Of a stretch of 16,777 nt of DNA, positions 12,971 through 16,777 are shown piece by piece; position 1 is the first letter of the stretch, and each line of letters opens with the position of its first letter. The position numbers were made by a program, and so were the translations under genes. The DNA comes from Bacilli bacterium. Its GTDB lineage: Bacteria; Bacillota_I; Bacilli_A; RF39; UBA660. Below the pieces are notes generated by a model. The model saw nothing but the letters and a program-made list of their open reading frames with translations. It did no database searches and was not told the DNA's origin. The stretch is from contig CAAGHO010000024.1 in assembly GCA_900769695.1 (NCBI GenBank), positions 1 through 16,777 on the forward strand, read 5' to 3'.

Positions 12971-13984
12971 TATTATCTTAGCATCTACTTTATAAATATA
13001 AGAATTTAGTTTTAATTTATTAAATTTATCATGGTTAATAACTAAAATTTTAGCAATTGCTTTTTCTATATCAATATCATGAACATAGTAGATGAAACAA
13101 TGGTCTTTATCAATGTTATCTAATTCTCCACTCATAAACGCAACTTCTTTTTCTGATATGAAAAACGAAACATTATCTTTAGAATTAGTTAATGAGCATT
13201 TAACTTCTATATAAATTTTCTCTCTTTTTTCATTATAACTAACAATATCATAACCTATACCATCATTGGTAATATACTCATAATCTGTTTTAGTAATCAT
13301 TTTCACATTAGAAACTAAATCATCTAAATGAAGTCTTTTTAGCTTTTCAATTTCTTCTTTATAAACGATTTCTTCACCAATTTTTCCAGATATAATTTTA
13401 TTTTCATAAGCTTTCTTTTGATTAATATTTTTACCAGATGTTCTTTTCTTTTGCGTAGTTTTCTTATTTTTAATATCATATTTAGTTTCCAAAAAAGGAT
13501 CATATTCTATTTCTAAATTCTTTAAAATATCAGAATCATTAGTATAATTTTTTATATCAATATTATCACTATAACTATAACTGTAATCATTATTATAATC
13601 ATCATTGTCATTAAGAAATGGTTTGATAATGTCAGTTTTCCATCTTTTACTTTTAGCAAAACTCTCCATCATTTGATAATATATATTTTTATCAGTAACT
13701 TTTAGATTGTCTGGAAGTTTTTGATTCATATTTTCTATATAATTATCAGAAAAATCTAAAGTTTTTTTCAAAAACTTATTATTTAATCCATATTTTAGTC
13801 TTAAATATCTTACTTGTGAGATTTTTAAATTAAAAATATCTCCGATTAAACTGTCTGTTAGACCTTCTACAATTGCTAGTTCATACATAATATCATATGT
13901 TAAATCTTCCCTAGAGAAAACTTTTCCATTTTCTTTTTCTTGCCTTAACTTATCATATAAATCTGTTTTTTCTTCAGTATCCAT
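12968..13984 (-). CDS. DUF3883 / PD-(D/E)XK nuclease-like protein
   Basis: 338 aa from the chosen ATG. The N-terminal ~70 residues are helical and look like a small HTH-like region (LTDSLIGDIFNLKISQVRYLR). The middle (about 120-195) is acidic then Lys-rich and low in complexity. The C-terminal ~140 residues match the DUF3883 pattern: KIGEEIVYKEEIEKL, then GYDIVSY and IYIEVKCS, giving Asp246, Glu260 and Lys262 of a PD-(D/E)XK-like site. DUF3883 occurs in restriction and defence proteins but also in stand-alone proteins of unknown role. A GTG 9 bases upstream is in frame, but SD AGGTG suits the ATG, and the predicted transcript starts near that GTG. It is a single gene with no methylase or helicase partner. 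Function unknown. Confidence 0.75.
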   Translation of the reverse strand: MDTEEKTDLYDKLRQEKENGKVFSREDLTYDIMYELAIVEGLTDSLIGDIFNLKISQVRYLRLKYGLNNKFLKKTLDFSDNYIENMNQKLPDNLKVTDKNIYYQMMESFAKSKRWKTDIIKPFLNDNDDYNNDYSYSYSDNIDIKNYTNDSDILKNLEIEYDPFLETKYDIKNKKTTQKKRTSGKNINQKKAYENKIISGKIGEEIVYKEEIEKLKRLHLDDLVSNVKMITKTDYEYITNDGIGYDIVSYNEKREKIYIEVKCSLTNSKDNVSFFISEKEVAFMSGELDNIDKDHCFIYYVHDIDIEKAIAKILVINHDKFNKLKLNSYIYKVDAKII

Positions 13985-14001
13985 TTTTATCACCTAAGTC
14001 A

Positions 14002-14034
14002 ATTATATCATAATAGCTAATTATATGATAAAAT
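14002..14034. promoter_or_regulatory. Symmetric divergent promoter
   Basis: Extended -10 elements point both ways: TGATATAAT on the minus strand (14002-14010) and TGATAAAAT on the plus strand (14026-14034). They sit in a perfect 7-bp inverted repeat TATCATA...TATGATA (14006-14012 and 14024-14030). They serve the DUF3883 gene and the LD-carboxypeptidase gene. Confidence 0.6.
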
Positions 14035-14052
14035 GAATACAAGGAGGTAGCT

Positions 14053-15063
14053 ATGATTTATCCAGATTTTATAAAGAAAAATGATACTATTGGAGTAACT
14101 GCACCATCTGATGGTATTACGAAAAAAGAAAAATTATATAGATTAGATTCCGCTATTAAATATTTTTCTGATTTAGGATATAGAATAGAAGAAACTAAAA
14201 ATGTTAGAACAAGCCTAAAAGGAAGAAGCAGTTCTTCTAAAGTTAGAAGTGAACAATTAAAAAGTCTTTTTGAAAAAACAGAAGTAAAAGCAATTATTTG
14301 TTCCGGTGGTGGAGATTTTCTTTTAGAGATGTTATCAGATTTTGATTTTAGTTGTGTTTTAAAAAATCCTAAATGGCTACAAGGTTATTCAGATCCAACA
14401 GGTCTTTTGTTTACAATTACAACAAATCTTGATATTGCAACTATCTATGCCGATAACTTTCCTGCATTTGGAATGAAGCCATTAGATAAGTCACTCAAAA
14501 ACAATTTAGAAATATTACAAGGAAATATAGTTAAACAAAATAGTTTTAAAAGGTACGAAAAAGAAAATTTAAGTTATGTAGTTGGAGATGAACCCTATAA
14601 TTTAGATACTGATGTTTATTGGGAAAACTTAAATAGAGATGAAGTTAATATTACAGGACGTATGATAGGTGGATGTCTTGATATTATAAACGATTTATTT
14701 GGAACAAGGTTTGATAAGACTAAAGAATTTATTGAAAAATACAAGGATGATGGTATCATTTGGTACTTTGATAATTGTGAGTTTAGTAGTGAACAGTTAA
14801 TTAGAACTTTGTGGAAATTGAAAGATAATGACTGGTTTAAATATACTAATGGAATAGTCTTTGGAAGAAGTATGACTGATGCAAGTTACTATGATATTTC
14901 TTTTAAAGAAGCCGTAAAAAAATCCTTTGAAGATCTTGATATTCCAATAATTATCAATACAGATATTGGACATATTCCTCCAAGAATGACAATTATCAAT
15001 GGAGCAATTACAGTTATAAGTTCAAAAAATGGTAAAGGTACAATTGAATTTTTCTTAAAATAG
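14053..15063 (+). CDS. S66-family LD-carboxypeptidase (LdcA/MccF-like)
   Basis: 336 aa serine peptidase. The family triad is visible: nucleophile Ser113 in GYSDPT, Glu243 in DNCEFSSEQ and His307 in DIGHIPPR. LdcA enzymes trim the terminal D-Ala from tetrapeptide stems in muropeptide recycling; MccF enzymes cleave microcin C-type antibiotics. Length and Glu position are nearer MccF (344 aa) than LdcA of proteobacteria (about 305), but the substrate cannot be decided. No signal peptide, so cytosolic. RBS AAGGAGG 6 bases before ATG. It is divergent from the DUF3883 gene and ends at a bidirectional terminator. Confidence 0.9.
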   Translation: MIYPDFIKKNDTIGVTAPSDGITKKEKLYRLDSAIKYFSDLGYRIEETKNVRTSLKGRSSSSKVRSEQLKSLFEKTEVKAIICSGGGDFLLEMLSDFDFSCVLKNPKWLQGYSDPTGLLFTITTNLDIATIYADNFPAFGMKPLDKSLKNNLEILQGNIVKQNSFKRYEKENLSYVVGDEPYNLDTDVYWENLNRDEVNITGRMIGGCLDIINDLFGTRFDKTKEFIEKYKDDGIIWYFDNCEFSSEQLIRTLWKLKDNDWFKYTNGIVFGRSMTDASYYDISFKEAVKKSFEDLDIPIIINTDIGHIPPRMTIINGAITVISSKNGKGTIEFFLK

Positions 15064-15068
15064 CAAAT

Positions 15069-15099
15069 AAAAAATACAAGGTTCAAACTTGTATTTTTC
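15069..15099. terminator. Bidirectional terminator between LD-carboxypeptidase and ferredoxin
   Basis: AAAATACAAG / CTTGTATTTT, 10 perfect base pairs with loop GTTCAAA, flanked by A-run and T-run. Confidence 0.88.
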
Positions 15100-15287
15100 T
15101 ATTCTTCTTCGATAGCACCAGTAGGACAAGCTTCAATAGCTTCCTTACAACTATCTATTAGACTTTCATCAACATTTTCATCTTTAGCAAAAGAAAGTCC
15201 TTCATCATCAAGTTCAAATACTTCATCACATATAGCAGCGCATGCTCCACAACCAATGCAAGCATCTTGATTAACTTTAACCTTCAT
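15099..15287 (-). CDS. Single-cluster 4Fe-4S ferredoxin
   Basis: 62 aa electron carrier. Cys10, Cys13, Cys16 (ACIGCGAC) and Cys54 (CPTGAI) would bind one [4Fe-4S] cluster. Cys20 and Cys47 match the disulfide pair of the Thermotoga maritima ferredoxin, which it resembles along its whole length. It is acidic, as usual. The open frame extends 13 codons further upstream, but the Met at 15287 has SD AAGGAG at 8 bases and gives the normal family length. The partner oxidoreductase is not in the window. It has its own sigmaA promoter. Confidence 0.94.
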   Translation of the reverse strand: MKVKVNQDACIGCGACAAICDEVFELDDEGLSFAKDENVDESLIDSCKEAIEACPTGAIEEE

Positions 15288-15317
15288 AATAACACTCCTT
15301 TTTTTAATATCAAATTT

Positions 15318-15347
15318 ATTATACATAAATATTTCCTTTACGTAAAG
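15318..15347 (-). promoter_or_regulatory. Ferredoxin promoter with palindrome over -35
   Basis: On the minus strand: -35 TTTACG (15341-15346), 17-bp spacer, -10 TATAAT (15318-15323). The -35 lies within the perfect 12-bp palindrome CTTTACGTAAAG (15336-15347), a possible operator. Confidence 0.65.
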
Positions 15348-15422
15348 AAAAATATCTATTTATTAATATTTATTAAAAAAAATGTAGTTTTATGTTATTC
15401 TTATAGTAAGAAGGTGGTAAAG

Positions 15423-16310
15423 ATGAGAAGTCGTATGGATCGATATAGAGACTATGATGATAACAATCAAACAGTGCAACGTTCAAGGAAAAATCAGGAG
15501 TTATACGAAACTATAGGAACAAATGCTAAATATACAAACTTTACTGATGTTAGTAATAGTAATACATATTTATTAAATCCTTCTAAAAAGTCAAATTATA
15601 CAAGAGAAAATTATCAACAATTAAAAGAGTATACAAATATTACTCCTACAACTAGAACTAGAAAAGAATTAGATGACTTTAATCATCTTTATCAAAAAGA
15701 AGAAAATAAAATTTATGATATAAATAGTTTTTTAGAAAAAGCTAAAGAACAAAGAAAAGATAAAGATGCCTTAGAAGAAAAAAGAAAACTAAAAAATACC
15801 AACTATAACATTTTAGCATCAATTAATCCAGAAGAATTAGAAGAGTATCGTAAAGAAAAAATGAAGCGAATAGCTCCAGAAGAAGATGGCTTAAAAGAAT
15901 TAATAAATACAATTGCATCTAAAACTTTAGCTGGAGAAATTTCAAAAGAAACAGGTGTTGATTTATTAAGTGATTTAATGGCAACAAGTGCTTTTGATAG
16001 AATACCTAGTGAAAATAAGAATGAAAAAGATAAAGGATTAGAACTTTCTAAAGAAATACTTGATAAGGATGCCCTAAAAGAAATAGATAAAGTCAAGGAA
16101 GAAGATAAAACACCTAAGAATAATAGTGCTAACTTAAAAGATATGGATGATTCATTTTATACTAAATCAATGGATTTATCTGATAAAGATTTCTTTACAG
16201 ATGATGATGAGGAGGAAAAGAAAATTCCGGTTGGAATAAAGATATTACTTGTGTTAGTATTAATAGTTTTAATAGGAGTAAGTATTTATTTTATATATCA
16301 AAGTGTTTAA
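15423..16310 (+). CDS. Tail-anchored membrane protein of unknown function
   Basis: 295 aa from the ATG with SD AAGGTGG 8 bases upstream; the longer frame from 15267 runs through the ferredoxin promoter and is not used. The N-terminus is Arg/Tyr-rich (MRSRMDRYRDYDD). Residues ~35-250 are strongly charged and predicted helical, with coiled-coil-like stretches (KAKEQRKDKDALEEKRKLK, EELEEYRKEKMKR). An acidic patch DDDEEE precedes a single C-terminal TM helix (about 272-292) ending YFIYQSV. With no signal peptide, the large domain should be cytoplasmic and the tail membrane-inserted. I recognise no domain. The following PAP2 gene is 49 bases away with its own -10. Confidence 0.75.
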   Translation: MRSRMDRYRDYDDNNQTVQRSRKNQELYETIGTNAKYTNFTDVSNSNTYLLNPSKKSNYTRENYQQLKEYTNITPTTRTRKELDDFNHLYQKEENKIYDINSFLEKAKEQRKDKDALEEKRKLKNTNYNILASINPEELEEYRKEKMKRIAPEEDGLKELINTIASKTLAGEISKETGVDLLSDLMATSAFDRIPSENKNEKDKGLELSKEILDKDALKEIDKVKEEDKTPKNNSANLKDMDDSFYTKSMDLSDKDFFTDDDEEEKKIPVGIKILLVLVLIVLIGVSIYFIYQSV

Positions 16311-16334
16311 ATGTAATTTTAAATACTTTTTTTA

Positions 16335-16343
16335 TGTTATAAT
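16335..16343 (+). promoter_or_regulatory. Extended -10 element upstream of PAP2 gene
   Basis: TGTTATAAT gives a perfect TATAAT (16338-16343) with extended TG. No convincing -35. It lies 16 bp before the start codon, just enough for the SD AGGTGG. Confidence 0.5.
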
Positions 16344-16359
16344 AAATTTAGGTGGTATT

Positions 16360-16777
16360 ATGAAAAAAGAAAATATAATATTAAGTATCTTACTTATTTT
16401 GTTTTCTATAATAACTATTTTAGTATTAACTAATAAAACTGAAGATATAGATATGTATGTTTATAATTTATTACATTCATTTAGTAGTGATAAACTAACT
16501 AGCTTTTTTAAAGGTATTACTAGTCTTGGTAATTCTAAATTTTGTGTTATTTTAGTATTAGGATTTTTGTTATTACTTAGAAATCTAAAGGGATTATTTC
16601 CACTGATAGCCTCAATTGATGTTGAAATAATTAATTTAGTTCTAAAGTTTATTTTTAAAAGGCCTAGACCTAATATTATTCATTTAGTCCATGTATCTAA
16701 TTATAGTTATCCGAGTGGACATGCGATGATTTCTGTAGGGATATATGGTTGTTTTATCTATATGATTATGAAATATA
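16360..16777 (+). CDS. PAP2-family membrane phosphatase, 3' truncated by window end
   Basis: 139 codons are visible. PAP2 enzymes dephosphorylate lipid phosphates such as phosphatidic acid or undecaprenyl pyrophosphate at the membrane. Motif C1 is present as KFIFKRPRP (Lys96 to Pro104) and motif C2 as YPSGHAM with catalytic-site His121; motif C3 should lie beyond the window. TM segments lie at about 6-24, 60-74, 80-98 and 122-138. Start chosen at the ATG with SD AGGTGG 6 bases upstream. The reading frame is open to the end. Confidence 0.9.
   Translation, partial: MKKENIILSILLILFSIITILVLTNKTEDIDMYVYNLLHSFSSDKLTSFFKGITSLGNSKFCVILVLGFLLLLRNLKGLFPLIASIDVEIINLVLKFIFKRPRPNIIHLVHVSNYSYPSGHAMISVGIYGCFIYMIMKY

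Noticed and set aside
15267..15422. N-terminal extension of the tail-anchored protein
   Set aside because: It overlaps the ferredoxin start and promoter on the other strand and lacks an RBS. The ATG at 15423 has a good one.

Overview
The window is a low-GC segment (AT-rich intergenic regions, strong A/T codon bias, AAGGAGG-type ribosome binding sites) that fits a spore-forming Bacillota lineage, probably an uncultured Bacilli/Erysipelotrichia-like gut bacterium. Pointers are a CotJ spore-coat cluster, the GatCAB amidotransferase, Gram-positive-type ABC/TetR and XRE regulators, and a tRNA with encoded CCA. TGG is used for Trp and TGA appears as a stop, so the standard bacterial code fits. The first 15 bases are the 3' end of an Illumina adapter, so the left end is an assembly edge, not biology.

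Layout. 17-4513: translation operon gatA (5' truncated)-gatB-aspS with overlapping genes, closed by a terminator. GatAB plus an AspRS with a non-discriminating-type residue suggests tRNA-dependent Asn (and/or Gln) formation. 4573-8429: an FtsX/MacB-like ABC exporter (ATPase plus 8-TM permease) followed by a TetR regulator; its promoter is flanked by two near-identical inverted operators. 8584-9126: DNA-3-methyladenine glycosylase I. 9231-10775: two convergent membrane-anchored XRE regulators, one with a C-terminal extracytoplasmic domain, one with a C-terminal zinc ribbon.

10850-11541 is the most unusual part. Two tandem modules of about 330 bp each encode, on the minus strand, a tiny hydrophobic peptide (27 and 31 aa) from its own extended -10 promoter, and on the plus strand a convergent RNA of about 115 nt that ends at a strong terminator over the peptide stop codon. 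The two peptide mRNAs begin and end with complementary sequences, and the antisense RNA carries the same sequence as the mRNA 5' end. This looks like a tandem type I toxin-antitoxin pair of a family I do not recognise. It lies next to tRNA-His (11567-11643).

11767-12944: spore-coat cluster with a CotJA-CotJB fusion and a CotJC manganese-catalase protein with an Asn-rich tail. 12968-15063: a DUF3883/PD-(D/E)XK-like protein and an S66 LD-carboxypeptidase (MccF/LdcA-like), divergently transcribed from a near-symmetric promoter. 15099-15287: a single-cluster 4Fe-4S ferredoxin. 15423-16310: an unknown tail-anchored protein. 16360-end: a PAP2 phosphatase truncated by the window edge.
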